A stretch of 64,000 nt of DNA. Origin: CAWAPD01 sp963783865 (GTDB lineage: Bacteria > Actinomycetota > Thermoleophilia > UBA2241). Position 1 is the first letter of the stretch, and each line of letters begins with the position of its first letter. The DNA is taken from positions 744,001 to 808,000 of the forward strand of contig CAWAPD010000001.1 in the NCBI GenBank assembly GCA_963783865.1, written 5' to 3'. The notes beneath the pieces were generated by a model. That model did no database searches. It saw nothing but the letters and a program-made list of their open reading frames with translations, and was not told the origin of the DNA. Of the stretch, positions 26,416-35,547 are shown piece after piece. Position numbers and translations under genes: made by a program.

Positions 26416-27840
26416 GTGCCGGCGCCGTCGGCCGACGTCGAGCGGCGGGTCGCCGCCGCGGTCGGGGAGCGGCGCGACGAGCTTGTCGCTCTCGCGCGTG
26501 AGCTCGTCGCGCTCGACACCACGGCGCGCGACGCGGGCGCGCCGCCGCGCGCTGAAGCCGAGCTTCAGCGCGTGCTGGCGGCGCGCCTCGCCGCCCTCGG
26601 CGCCGCGATCGATCTCTGGGAGCCCGAGCCGACCGGCGAGGGCGGCCGCTTCGTGCCGCCCGGGCTGGACTTCGTCGGAAGGCCGCAACTTGTGGCAGTG
26701 CTGGAAGGCGCGGGCGGGAGCGGCGGCGCGGGCGGCGGCGGCACAGCCCGCGCCCGCGTCGAAGCCGCCGCCGCCGCCCGCCCCGCCGCCCGCCCCGTGG
26801 CCGCCCACGCCCGCTCGCTCCTCCTGAGCGGCCACATCGACGCCGTCTCGGTCGAGCCTCGGGAGCAGTGGACCAGCGACCCGTTCGTCGCGGCCGAGCG
26901 CGACGGCCTGCTCTACGGGCGCGGCGTCAACGACATGAAGGGGCCGCTGGCGGCGATCGTGGTCGCCCTCGAGGCGCTGGACGCCTGCGGCGTGCGCCTC
27001 GAGGGCGACCTGGTCTTCGCCGCCGTGACCGACGAGGAGTCGTCGGGCATGGGCAGCTGGTCGGTGGTGGAGCGTTTCAGGCAGCGAGACGTCCACCCCG
27101 ACGCCGGCATCTGCGCCGAACCGACGGGTTTCGAGGCCTGGATCGCCTGCCGCGGCATCCTCAAGCCACGCCTCACCATCCCCGGGCGCGCCGGCCACTC
27201 ACAGCAGCCCCAGCCGCACTGGCGCGACGGCGGGGCCGTCAACGCGATCGACCGCCTGCCGGAGGTGCTGGCCGAGGTCCGCCGCATCAACGCCGACTGG
27301 CGGGAGCGGCCCGACATGCGGCATGCGTATCTCACGGCGGGCGACATCGTGCCCGTGCTGGTCGACGGCGGCACCTGGGACGTCACCGTCCCCGCGTACT
27401 GCCACCTGACCCTCGACTGCCACTACCTGCCGGCGCAGTGGCGTGACCAGGCCGGCGCCGACGCGGTCAAGGCGGAGATCCGCGAGCGGATCGACGCCGC
27501 GGCGGCGGCGGGCGACGACGACGGCTGGCTGGCCGAGCATCCGCTCGTCTGGGAGTGGGAGTGGGAGGTGCCGCCGGCCGAGATCGGCCCCGACCACCCA
27601 CTGGTCGCGACCGTGCTCGAGACGGCCGCCGGGCTGGGACGGGAGTCCCGGCCCGGCGGCCTCGACTCGTGGCATGACGCCGCCACCTTCACCTTGCACG
27701 GCGGCGTTCCCACGTTCTCGTACGGCCCGAGCGGCCTCGACACGGCCCACGCCGTCGACGAGCGCGTGTCGGTCGACGAGCTCGTCGACACCGCGGCCAT
27801 CCTCGCCGTCGCGGCGATGCGCTGGTGCGGCGTGGCCTAG
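26416..27840 (+). CDS. M20 family peptidase/deacylase, second copy with insertion
   Basis: A 474-residue paralogue of the preceding gene, starting at GTG 26416. It keeps all zinc and catalytic motifs: SGHIDAV, YGRGVNDMKGP, TDEESSGMGS, ICAEPT, DSWHDAATF, AHAVDE. It is longer mainly because of about 30 extra Gly/Ala/Arg/Pro residues just before SLLLSGHIDAV, where the first copy has only a short GGGG stretch. The extra DNA (26710-26810) is rich in inverted repeats. The pair looks like a tandem duplication; the two proteins could form a heterodimer or act on related substrates. Confidence 0.87.
   Translation: MPAPSADVERRVAAAVGERRDELVALARELVALDTTARDAGAPPRAEAELQRVLAARLAALGAAIDLWEPEPTGEGGRFVPPGLDFVGRPQLVAVLEGAGGSGGAGGGGTARARVEAAAAARPAARPVAAHARSLLLSGHIDAVSVEPREQWTSDPFVAAERDGLLYGRGVNDMKGPLAAIVVALEALDACGVRLEGDLVFAAVTDEESSGMGSWSVVERFRQRDVHPDAGICAEPTGFEAWIACRGILKPRLTIPGRAGHSQQPQPHWRDGGAVNAIDRLPEVLAEVRRINADWRERPDMRHAYLTAGDIVPVLVDGGTWDVTVPAYCHLTLDCHYLPAQWRDQAGADAVKAEIRERIDAAAAAGDDDGWLAEHPLVWEWEWEVPPAEIGPDHPLVATVLETAAGLGRESRPGGLDSWHDAATFTLHGGVPTFSYGPSGLDTAHAVDERVSVDELVDTAAILAVAAMRWCGVA
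26728..26781. repeat. Inverted repeat within the second M20 gene insertion
   Basis: GCGGGCGGCGGCGGC (26728-26742) pairs perfectly with 26767-26781; an alternative 9-bp hairpin (26725-26733 with 26746-26754) lies inside. The segment is absent from the neighbouring paralogue. Confidence 0.6.
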
Positions 27841-27894
27841 GCACCCGCGCTCGCTTGTCTTGCTCCCAGCCTTCCCGCCGGAGCGTTGCCCGGG

Positions 27895-27900
27895 TATAAG
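27895..27900 (+). promoter_or_regulatory. -10 box of the SDR gene
   Basis: TATAAG (5/6) follows GGG and lies 57 bases before the GTG start; the -35 is poor. Confidence 0.4.
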
Positions 27901-27957
27901 CTCTGGCCACGCCGCGGCAGCGGCGCGTGCACGTCAGTGCAAGTCAAGGGGGTAGTC

Positions 27958-28737
27958 GTGGAAGGCCTCGCCGGCAAGGTCGCGCTCGTCACGGGAGGGT
28001 CATCCGGCCTGGGCGAGGCGATCGTCTACCGGCTCGCGCGCGAGGGCTGCGCGGTGGCGGTGGCCGGCCGCGACGAGGCGAAGACGACGTCGGTCGCCGA
28101 GCGGGCGGCCGGCGAAGCCGCCACCGCGGGCCACTCCTCGAGCGTCACGGTCCACCTGGGCGACGTGGCGCGGGTCGCCGACTGCGAGCGGCTCGCGCGC
28201 GAGGTCGTCGCGCGCCACGGCCGCCTCGACATCCTCGTCAACTCAGCCGGCATCTGGATCGAGAAGCCGACGACCGAGATGAGCGAGGACGAGTACGACC
28301 GGCTCATGGGCGTCAACCTCAAGGGCTGCTACTTCATGTGCCGCGAGGCGCTGCGGCACATGACCGCGCGGGGCGGCGGCGCGATCGTCAACATCGCCAG
28401 CGACTCCGGGATCCATGGCGAGCCCAACGCGGCCGCCTACTCCGCGTCCAAGGCCGGCGTGATCATGATGTCGCGCGCCATGGCCATCGACCACGGCCCT
28501 CAGGGCGTGCGTGTCTGCAGCGTCTCGCCGGCGATCTTCGACACGCCGATGCTCGCCAAGGCGATCGCGGAGGCACCGGACCAGGACGACTACGAGGGCA
28601 CGCAGGCGACAGGGTACCCGGTCGGGCGCATCGGGCGGCCGGAGGAGCTCGCCTCGGTCGTGGCCTTCCTGGCCAGCGACGAGGCGAGCTTCGTGACCGG
28701 CCGCACCTGGGTGGTCGACGGCGGCGTCACCGCCTAG
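27958..28737 (+). CDS. Short-chain dehydrogenase/reductase (SDR)
   Basis: A 259-residue classical SDR. The cofactor motif is GGSSGLGE (TGGxxGxG type), NSAG is the NNAG motif, and the catalytic residues are Ser in IASDSG and Tyr-Lys in AAYSASKAG. The C-terminal WVVDGGVTA matches FabG-like enzymes. GTG 27958 is the start because AAGGGGG precedes it; upstream codons in frame lack a ribosome site. It probably oxidises or reduces a small alcohol or ketone with NAD(P); the pathway is not shown by neighbours. Confidence 0.87.
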   Translation: MEGLAGKVALVTGGSSGLGEAIVYRLAREGCAVAVAGRDEAKTTSVAERAAGEAATAGHSSSVTVHLGDVARVADCERLAREVVARHGRLDILVNSAGIWIEKPTTEMSEDEYDRLMGVNLKGCYFMCREALRHMTARGGGAIVNIASDSGIHGEPNAAAYSASKAGVIMMSRAMAIDHGPQGVRVCSVSPAIFDTPMLAKAIAEAPDQDDYEGTQATGYPVGRIGRPEELASVVAFLASDEASFVTGRTWVVDGGVTA

Positions 28738-28863
28738 GCGGTTGACCCGCGGCACTGCGCCGACGAGCGCGAACGGCGCCGCATTTGACCGTGCATGGTG
28801 CCGGGAAGTGTAGGGCTACGTACGGGCGCACAGTGGCGCCCGTCGGGGAGACGGAGGTCTGCA

Positions 28864-29349
28864 ATGCTCGAGCGTTCACGTCCTACCCTTGCGATCGCCG
28901 GCGTCCTGGTGCTCGTCGGCTTGCTCGTGGCCGCGGGCTGCGGCAGCAAGAGCTCGGCAACGACGCCGAGCCCCTCGCCGACGGCGGCGAGCGCCCAGGC
29001 GCAGATCACCGCGAACTGGGAGAAGTTCTTCAACGGCGCGACCCCGGCCGCCGACAAGATCGCGCTGGTGCAGGACGGTCAGCAGTTCGCCTCGACGATC
29101 CAGGCGCAGGCCAAATCGCCCCTTGCCCAGTCGTCGGGGGCGTCGGTCATGGCGGTCAAGCTCACTTCTCCGAACACCGCCACCGTGACCTACGCGATCA
29201 CCGTCGGCGGGGCGACCGCCATCGGCGGGCAGAAGGGACAGGCGGTGCTCGTGGACGGGGTCTGGCTGGTCAGCGCCAAGAGCTTCCAGCAGCTGCTCAA
29301 GCTGGAGGCGGGACAGACCGGCGGCACGAGCCCGTCGAGCTCGCCGTGA
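28864..29349 (+). CDS. Small lipoprotein of unknown function
   Basis: A 161-residue protein with a lipoprotein signal peptide: hydrophobic core then the lipobox LVAAGC. The ATG at 28864 has GGAGG six bases upstream. After a Ser/Pro/Thr linker, the domain with TANWEKFFNGATPAADKIALVQ and a closing DGVWLVSAKSFQQLL resembles the low-molecular-weight actinobacterial lipoproteins with an NTF2-like fold. It ends 59 bases before the MFS exporter on the same strand. Function is unknown. Confidence 0.78.
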   Translation: MLERSRPTLAIAGVLVLVGLLVAAGCGSKSSATTPSPSPTAASAQAQITANWEKFFNGATPAADKIALVQDGQQFASTIQAQAKSPLAQSSGASVMAVKLTSPNTATVTYAITVGGATAIGGQKGQAVLVDGVWLVSAKSFQQLLKLEAGQTGGTSPSSSP

Positions 29350-29408
29350 TCGCGGGCACCCGGTGACCGACCCGGACCGCAAGGCCGCGAGAAGGATGAC
29401 CTGAGCGC

Positions 29409-30998
29409 ATGACGACCGACGTCGGGGGGCAGACGGTGGCGAGGCGCCAGGGATGGGCGCTGGCCACCGTCTGCGCCGTCGTCTTCCTGACCTTCCTCGA
29501 CACGACGATCGTCAGCGTCGCGCTGGCCGACATCCAGACGAAGCTGCACGCCGGCGTGTCGCAGCTGCAATGGGTCGTCAGCGCCTACGCGCTGGTGTTC
29601 GCCAGCCTGCTGATCGCCTCGGGGACGATCGGCGACCGGCTGGGCCGCAAGAAGCTGATGCTCGGCGGCCTCGCGGTGTTCGCCGGCGGCTCGCTGCTGG
29701 GCGCGCTCTCTCCGAACACCGACCTCCTGATCGCCTCCCGCGCGATCATGGGCCTGGGCGCGGCCGCGTCGGAACCGGGGACGCTCTCGGTCCTCAGGCA
29801 CCTGTATCCCGAGCGTGCCGCGCGCGCCCGCGCCCTCGGGGCGTGGGCCGCGGTCGGCGGCCTCGCGCTCGCGCTCGGCCCGGTCATCGGCGGCGTGCTC
29901 GTCGGCATCGGGGGCTGGCAGGACGTGTTCTGGTTCAACCTGGCCGCGGGCGTGGCGATCCTGCTGGCCGCCGTGGTCCTCGTGCCCGAAAGCGCCGACC
30001 CGACGAGCGCCCGCTGGGACGTCACCGGCTTCTTCCTCGGTCCCGCGTCGCTGGGAGCGCTGGTCTTCGCGATCATCCTCGGCGAGACCGACGGGTACCG
30101 CTCGCCGCTGATCGTGACGCTGTTCGTGGTCTTCGGGGTCCTCACCGCGTTCGCCGTCTGGGCCGAACTGCGCAGCGAGGCGCCGATGATGGACCTGCGC
30201 TACCTGCGCAAGCCGCCGTTCGCGGGCGCCATCGTCGTGGCGTTCTGCACCTCCTTCGGGATCTTCTCGATCTTCTTCTTCACGGCGCTCTACCTGCAGG
30301 AGGTGGTCGGCTACTCCGCCTACAAGCTGGCGATCGTCTTCATCCCGATGGCCATCGCCATGGTCGCCAGCGCGGCGGTCGCGGGCCTCTGGGTCGCCCG
30401 GGTCGGGCCGCGCCTGCCGATGGCCGCCGGCTGCACCGCGGCCGCGGCCGGCGTCCTGCTCACGGAGGTCGCGCTGCGCGGGACGGTCGACTTCTCGGCC
30501 CTGGCGGTGACCTTGATGCTCTCGGGCCTCGGGTTCGGCGTGGCCGTGGTGCCGACCGTCGCCGTGGCTCTCGGCGAGGTGCCGCCCGAGCACTCCGGGA
30601 TGGCATCCTCGGCGACCATCGCGGCGCGCGTGATGGGATCGGTCATCGGCGTGGGCGTGCTCGGCTCGCTGGTCAACGGTCACCTCACTGCCGACCTGAC
30701 GGCGCGCCTCACGGCGCTGGGGATCCCCGAGGCTTTCCAGAAGGTGGTCATCACCGCGGTCGAGACCGGGACGGTGCCGAGCAGTGGCTCGGGCGGCACC
30801 GCCGCCGCCGAGAAGGCCTACGGCCCGATCGTGGCCAAGGTGGTCGGCGCCGCGTACGGCGCGTTCCACTCCGGCCTGAACATCTCGCTCGTGGTCGCCG
30901 GCGTCGTCATCCTCGTCTCCGGGCTGGTGGCCTCGTTCGCCCTGCCGTCGGGGCGTCAGGTCCGCGACCTGGACGAGGCCGAGGAGACCGGCGTCTAG
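29409..30998 (+). CDS. MFS drug exporter, DHA2-like 14-helix type
   Basis: A 529-residue polytopic membrane protein. Helix 1 has FLDTTIVSVALADI, motif A is GDRLGRKKLM (about residues 73-82), and GPVIGGVLVG represents motif C. About 14 hydrophobic segments are present. It is the second exporter of this class in the window. The gene ends in an 18-base palindrome that spans its last codons and stop. No regulator gene is adjacent, unlike the first exporter. Confidence 0.87.
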   Translation: MTTDVGGQTVARRQGWALATVCAVVFLTFLDTTIVSVALADIQTKLHAGVSQLQWVVSAYALVFASLLIASGTIGDRLGRKKLMLGGLAVFAGGSLLGALSPNTDLLIASRAIMGLGAAASEPGTLSVLRHLYPERAARARALGAWAAVGGLALALGPVIGGVLVGIGGWQDVFWFNLAAGVAILLAAVVLVPESADPTSARWDVTGFFLGPASLGALVFAIILGETDGYRSPLIVTLFVVFGVLTAFAVWAELRSEAPMMDLRYLRKPPFAGAIVVAFCTSFGIFSIFFFTALYLQEVVGYSAYKLAIVFIPMAIAMVASAAVAGLWVARVGPRLPMAAGCTAAAAGVLLTEVALRGTVDFSALAVTLMLSGLGFGVAVVPTVAVALGEVPPEHSGMASSATIAARVMGSVIGVGVLGSLVNGHLTADLTARLTALGIPEAFQKVVITAVETGTVPSSGSGGTAAAEKAYGPIVAKVVGAAYGAFHSGLNISLVVAGVVILVSGLVASFALPSGRQVRDLDEAEETGV

Positions 30999-31015
30999 CC
31001 GGTCTCCTCGGCCTC
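30975..31015. repeat. 18-bp perfect palindrome over the exporter stop codon
   Basis: Arms 30975-30992 and 30998-31015 are exactly complementary around GTCTA, which contains most of the TAG stop. It encodes the last codons of the exporter and could serve as a terminator, although no T-run follows. Confidence 0.75.
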
Positions 31016-31031
31016 GCACCCAGGGTCCGAG

Positions 31032-32714
31032 ATGACGGCCGGCGCTTGTGTCCCGTCCGCGGTGGCCGCGGCCGAACGGCTCATCGCGCAGGCCGCGGGC
31101 ACCGGCATGGACACGAGCGCCGGCCTGCTCTTCAACCACAGCGTCTGGGCTCGCGACCGCGTGCTCACGGCGGCCGACCTTCTCGCCTGGCGGCCGGCGG
31201 TCGCGCGGGCCACCATCCTGACTTTGGCCTCGCTCCAGGGCGTGAGAGCCAGCGGGCGCTCCGAAGAAGAGCCGGGCCGCATCCACAACGAGTTCCGCGA
31301 CATCGCCGCCTGGCGGGCGCCGCCGTACCTCAAGGCCCTGTTCGCGGCGGTGATCGCGCCGGCGTGGGGCGGCGGGCCCCGGGGCTACGTCACCTACTTC
31401 AGCGCCGACACGACGCCGATGTACGTCTCTCTGGTGCGCGCGTACGCGGAGCTCGACCCGTCGATCCTGTCGGCGACGGTGGTCGACCGCGCGGGGGGCA
31501 CCGTGTCGATCTTCGACACGGTGACCCGCGCGGTCGACTGGCTCCTCCGCCACGTGACCGCCGACGAGCTCGTCGTCGTCCCCAAGCACAACCCGGTCAG
31601 CCTGCCGCCGCAGACGTGGAGGGACAGCCCGACCTCGAACCTGACCCGCGAAGGGCGCATGCCCAACGTGTTCGGGCCCGTCGCCTGGCTCGACGTGCAG
31701 GTGCTGGCGGTCGACGCGCTGAGGGATGCGGCGGCGCTGCTGCGCAGCGCCGCCTCGCGCCCGTCCGGCGGCCCATCCCCCGACGATCTCCTCGAGCGTG
31801 CCGGCGCCGTCCGCGACGCGACTCTCGAGAGCTTCTGGATGCCGGACGCCGAGTACTTCGGCGTCGCGCTCGACCAGGATGCGAGCGGGGCCGCGCGCCA
31901 GATCGACGCGATCCAGTCGAACGCCGGCTGGATGCTCGCCGGGAGCTTCTTCGACGGCCTGCCCGAGGCCGCCCGCGCCCGGTACGTCGGCGGCATCGTG
32001 CGATGGCTGTTCTCGCCGCAGATGCTGACCGCGGCCGGTGTCCGGGGCCGGGCGCTCGACGATGCGAACCCGGCGTTCCGCAACTACCACGAGCACGTGT
32101 GGCCCGTGGACACCGCCACGATCGCCCGGGGACTCCGCAGGCAGGGGTTCGCTGAGCTGGCGGAGCAGCTCGAGGCGCGCCTGCTGAACGCGCTCGACGC
32201 GCTCGGCGGTCACGACGAGTTCATCGCCGTCGACGACGCCGGGCTGGTGGTGGACCCGCGGCCGGCGGCGGGCGCGCACGGCGAGCACACGGACGGCGGC
32301 GACCGGCGACCGGCGCTGCCGACGGAGATGGTCCCCGAGCGGGAGATCGGGTTCACCGTCTCGGCCGTGCTGCGGATCAAGCGGGAGCGGGCGGAGTGGG
32401 CGGCGGCGCGACGCGCCGCCGTCCGCTCCGCCCCCGTGACCGGCCGGCAGACCGCGCCGGGACCGACGGCTCGCCCGGCCTGGGCCGACCGCCTCACCGC
32501 CGAGGTCCTCGCCGCCATCGACGACGTGCGCCCGCACCGCACGGTGCGGGAGGCGCTCGACGACCCGCTCCCGTTCTCGCCGCTGCGGCTCGATCACGCG
32601 ACCGGCCTGGAGCGCGCGATCCTGATGGTCGTGCGGCAGGCGCTCGGCGGCGTCGTGCCCGCATACGTGCGGGCGCGGCTCCGCGAGGCGCGGCTCCACG
32701 GGAGCCGCGCCTGA
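31032..32714 (+). CDS. Glycogen-debranching-like six-hairpin glycosidase
   Basis: A 560-residue protein resembling the amylo-alpha-1,6-glucosidase / GH15-like (alpha/alpha)6-barrel family. Recognisable stretches are FNHSVWARDRVLTAADLL, GRIHNEFRDIAAW, WRDSPTSNLTREGRMPN and QSNAGWMLAGSFFDGLP, then NYHEHVWPVDTATIARGL. The family acts on glycogen, trehalose or alpha-glucans in the cytosol; the substrate and catalytic acids cannot be assigned with certainty. No signal peptide is present. A near-palindrome (32389-32433) encodes a non-conserved Ala/Arg-rich segment late in the protein. Confidence 0.7.
   Translation: MTAGACVPSAVAAAERLIAQAAGTGMDTSAGLLFNHSVWARDRVLTAADLLAWRPAVARATILTLASLQGVRASGRSEEEPGRIHNEFRDIAAWRAPPYLKALFAAVIAPAWGGGPRGYVTYFSADTTPMYVSLVRAYAELDPSILSATVVDRAGGTVSIFDTVTRAVDWLLRHVTADELVVVPKHNPVSLPPQTWRDSPTSNLTREGRMPNVFGPVAWLDVQVLAVDALRDAAALLRSAASRPSGGPSPDDLLERAGAVRDATLESFWMPDAEYFGVALDQDASGAARQIDAIQSNAGWMLAGSFFDGLPEAARARYVGGIVRWLFSPQMLTAAGVRGRALDDANPAFRNYHEHVWPVDTATIARGLRRQGFAELAEQLEARLLNALDALGGHDEFIAVDDAGLVVDPRPAAGAHGEHTDGGDRRPALPTEMVPEREIGFTVSAVLRIKRERAEWAAARRAAVRSAPVTGRQTAPGPTARPAWADRLTAEVLAAIDDVRPHRTVREALDDPLPFSPLRLDHATGLERAILMVVRQALGGVVPAYVRARLREARLHGSRA
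32389..32433. repeat. Imperfect 22-bp palindrome inside the glycosidase gene
   Basis: Arms 32389-32410 and 32412-32433 match at 20 of 22 positions, both mismatches being G-U compatible in RNA, around a single A. In frame. Confidence 0.6.
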
Positions 32715-32758
32715 GCCGCGCCTGAGTCGCCCCGGTCGACTCCCTGCGCGGCCGGCCA

Positions 32759-32764
32759 TAGACT
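32759..32764 (+). promoter_or_regulatory. Leaderless promoter of the EamA gene
   Basis: TAGACT ends six bases before the ATG at 32771. TCGACT at 32736-32741 is a -35-like element at 17-base spacing. Confidence 0.55.
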
Positions 32765-32770
32765 CGCCTC

Positions 32771-33733
32771 ATGCCCCGCCGCGCCCTCATCGCCGACCTC
32801 CTCCTGTTCTCGGTGGCGATCGTGTGGGGCTTCAACTTCGTCGCCATCAAGTACGTCACCGAGCAGCTCGCCGATACCCAGAAGGAGGCCGTCGGCGGCG
32901 TCGTCGCCGGGACCATGCTCTATCTCCTGTACCGGTACGTGACCGCCACGGTGATCTTTTCGGCCGCCCGACCGCAGGCGCTGCTGCGGGCGACGCGCCG
33001 CCAATGGGGGATGGGCGGTCTGCTCGGCTTCTTCTACCTCACCGCCCTGATCGTGCAGACGATCGGCCTGCAGTACACGACACCCGGCAAGTCCGGCTTC
33101 ATCACCGGCCTGAGCGTGGCCATGGTCCCGTTCCTCTACTGGGCGGTGGCGCGGCGCTCGCCGGGCTGGTTCCAGGTGCTCGGCGCGATGGTGGCGACGC
33201 TGGGGCTCGGCGTGCTCTCGCTGCGCGGGAACTTCACCGTCAGTTGGGGCGACGGGCTCACCCTGCTCGGGTCGCTGCTGTACGCGTTGCACATCATGAC
33301 GACCGGGTTCTTCGCGCCCAAGGTGCCGCCGTCGACCCTGGCGGTCACGCAGATGGCGGTCTCGACCGTCATGATCGCCATGATCACGCCCTTCTTTGCG
33401 CACATCACACTGGCGCTGCCGTGGCAGGTCTGGGCGGCCATCATCTGGACGGCCCTGTCCGGCACCATCTACGCGTTCTTCATCCAGGCCTGGGCGCAGC
33501 GGTTCACGACCTCGACGCACGCCGCCGTTCTGCTCTGCTTCGAGAGCGTGTTCGCGGCCTTCTTCGGCATCATCTTCGGGATGGACTCGGTGACCGTCCG
33601 ACTGCTCGTCGGCGCCTCGCTGATCCTGAGCGGCACGCTGATCATCGAGCTGCTGCCGGCCGCCGGCGGCGGCTCGGGCGAGCCCGAGGCGCCGGCCCAG
33701 GCGCTGCTGCCGGTCGCGAGCACGCAGGAGTGA
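32771..33733 (+). CDS. EamA/DMT family membrane transporter
   Basis: A 320-residue protein with ten hydrophobic helices in two EamA repeats. The first repeat begins LLLFSVAIVWGFNFVAIKYV and contains TPGKSGFITGLSVAMVPFLYW; the second has ALSGTIYAFFIQAWAQRFT and TSTHAAVLLCFESVFAAFFG. These proteins export or exchange small metabolites such as amino acids; this one is unassigned. The transcript is probably leaderless. It converges on a small hypothetical gene 43 bases downstream. Confidence 0.87.
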   Translation: MPRRALIADLLLFSVAIVWGFNFVAIKYVTEQLADTQKEAVGGVVAGTMLYLLYRYVTATVIFSAARPQALLRATRRQWGMGGLLGFFYLTALIVQTIGLQYTTPGKSGFITGLSVAMVPFLYWAVARRSPGWFQVLGAMVATLGLGVLSLRGNFTVSWGDGLTLLGSLLYALHIMTTGFFAPKVPPSTLAVTQMAVSTVMIAMITPFFAHITLALPWQVWAAIIWTALSGTIYAFFIQAWAQRFTTSTHAAVLLCFESVFAAFFGIIFGMDSVTVRLLVGASLILSGTLIIELLPAAGGGSGEPEAPAQALLPVASTQE

Positions 33734-33776
33734 GAGCGGCTGGGCGCGCTGGCGCACGCCCCGCCGCCCTTTGGGC

Positions 33777-34157
33777 CTATGGGGAGACGCGCTCGAGCCT
33801 GACCGGTGCGCCTCCCGGCAAGGTCGTGACGAGCTGATCGCGCTTGGCATCATAGGCGAGCACGTACATCACGTCTGATATCGCGTTCTCGCCCCAGACA
33901 TCGATCTTGTCGCCTTTGAGGGTGGCCGGCCCTACGTGGAACGCATAGCGGCGGTAGAGGACGTCGTAGTGGCTGTCATATGCCTTCGCCCGCGTGATCA
34001 CCATGGTCATCGGATACTTCACCCCGACCTCGCGACACGTTCCGACCGCATTGGTCTTGATGGCGGGAGCTGCGAGCACATGAGGCAGGACCAAGCCAGC
34101 CGATGCCCCGACGAGCGCAAGGACGACTGCGCCGACGATCAGGCGCTTGCTCGGCAA
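33777..34157 (-). CDS. Small exported or membrane-anchored hypothetical protein
   Basis: A 126-residue protein with an N-terminal hydrophobic helix (LIVGAVVLALVGASAGLVL) that acts as signal or anchor. The remaining 95 residues are exported and contain KYPMTMVITRAKAYDSHY and a closing TTLPGGAPVRLERVSP. I set the start at TTG 34157 because GGGAGG lies six bases upstream and no ATG or GTG in this frame is well placed. I do not recognise a family. It faces the LOR/SDH gene divergently. Confidence 0.6.
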   Translation of the reverse strand: MPSKRLIVGAVVLALVGASAGLVLPHVLAAPAIKTNAVGTCREVGVKYPMTMVITRAKAYDSHYDVLYRRYAFHVGPATLKGDKIDVWGENAISDVMYVLAYDAKRDQLVTTLPGGAPVRLERVSP

Positions 34158-34314
34158 CGCACACCTCCCGACCGACGGCCCCGTCCGGGTCGATCCGGTC
34201 CACGCTATCACGACGGCGTGGGCACCAGGTACGTTCCGCCGACGGGGCTCGTCGGACGGGGCGGGACCGCTTCGCCGCCTCGCTGTAGGATGGATGGCGA
34301 GAGAAAGGAGCGTG

Positions 34315-35547
34315 GTGGCCAAGAAGCGCCAGTACGAAGACGTCCGCATCCAGGGGCACCTGATCGACTCGCTGATGGTGCCGCAGATCATGGACGACAT
34401 CATGGACCTCGAGGGCGAGTTCGAGGTCGTGTCGTTCGACGTCGGGCGCACGAAGACCGACACCTCGACGGCGGTGCTGCGCGTGTTCGGGCGCGACCGC
34501 GACCACCTCGAGGAGATCCTCACGGCCATCCAGGAACATGGGGCGGTCGCGGTCGCGCCCGAGGACGCCGTGCTCGCGGCGGCGCCGCGCGACGGCGTCT
34601 TCCCCGACGACTTCTACTCCACGACCAACCTCGAGACCTACGTACGCCTGGCCGGTGACTGGGTCCGCGTCGAGCAGCCCGAGATGGACTGCGGCGTGCG
34701 GGTGACGGGCGAGGGCGCCGAGGCCGTGGTCGAGACGGTCGCCCTGAGCGACGTGAAGGCCGGCGAGCGGTTCGTCGTCGGCCACCACGGGATCCGCGTG
34801 GTGCCGCTCGAGCGCCCGCGCGAGCGCCAGCTCTTCGAGTTCATGGCCTCGACGGTCAGCAGCGAGAAGCCCAAGGCGCAGATCATCCACGAGGTCGCCA
34901 GGCTTCTGCGCCGGGTGCGCGACGAGGGCAAGCTGACCATCGCCGTGGTCGGCCCGGCCGTGGTGCACACGGGGGCGGCGCCGGAGCTGGCCCGCCTCGT
35001 CGAGGCGGGCTACATCGGCGCCGTCTTCGGCGGCAATGCCGTCGCCACGCACGACATCGAGTCGGCGCTCTACGGCACGTCGCTGGGCATCGACATGGCC
35101 GAGGGCTATCCGGTGCCCGGCGGTCACGAGCACCACCTGCGGGCGATCAACACCATCCGCGCCTGCGGCAGCATCGCGGCGGCCGTCGAACAGGGCGTGC
35201 TGACCCAGGGCCTGATGTACACGCTCGTGAAGACGGGCACGCCCTTCGTGCTCGGCGGGTCCATCCGCGACGACGGGCCGCTGCCCGAGGTGATCACCGA
35301 CGTGATCGAGGCCCAGAAGGCGATGCGGCCCTACGCCCAGCGGGCCGGCGCCTGTCTGATGCTCTCGACGATGCTGCACTCGATCGCCACCGGCAACCTG
35401 CTGCCGGCGTCGGTCCACACCGTGTGCGTCGACATCAATCCCGCGGTGGTGACCAAGCTCGCCGATCGCGGCAGCTTCCAGACGATCGGCGTGGTCACCG
35501 ACGTCGGCCTGTTCGTCGAGCAGCTCGCCGACGAGCTGGAGGCCTAG
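34315..35547 (+). CDS. LOR/SDH family protein (TIGR00300), ornithine cyclodeaminase-like
   Basis: A protein of about 410 residues in the family named after the conserved region of the plant lysine-ketoglutarate reductase/saccharopine dehydrogenase. An archaeal member acts as an ornithine cyclodeaminase, and the same domain forms the C-terminus of cyanobacterial arginine dihydrolase. Typical stretches are RIQGHLIDSLMVPQIMDDIMD, VGPAVVHTGAAPELARLVEAGY and FGGNAVATHDIESALYGTSLG. It probably converts ornithine to proline using NAD. Start: AAGGAG precedes tandem GTG codons (34312/34315); an ATG at 34294 is possible but lies close to TAGGAT (34286-34291), a likely -10. Its stop is shared in CTAG with the GGDEF gene. 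Confidence 0.78.
   Translation: MAKKRQYEDVRIQGHLIDSLMVPQIMDDIMDLEGEFEVVSFDVGRTKTDTSTAVLRVFGRDRDHLEEILTAIQEHGAVAVAPEDAVLAAAPRDGVFPDDFYSTTNLETYVRLAGDWVRVEQPEMDCGVRVTGEGAEAVVETVALSDVKAGERFVVGHHGIRVVPLERPRERQLFEFMASTVSSEKPKAQIIHEVARLLRRVRDEGKLTIAVVGPAVVHTGAAPELARLVEAGYIGAVFGGNAVATHDIESALYGTSLGIDMAEGYPVPGGHEHHLRAINTIRACGSIAAAVEQGVLTQGLMYTLVKTGTPFVLGGSIRDDGPLPEVITDVIEAQKAMRPYAQRAGACLMLSTMLHSIATGNLLPASVHTVCVDINPAVVTKLADRGSFQTIGVVTDVGLFVEQLADELEA

Noticed and set aside
29190..32759. 1189-codon open frame on the minus strand opposite the MFS and glycosidase genes
   Set aside because: Low-complexity Arg/Gly/His composition with no motif; the plus-strand genes are well supported.
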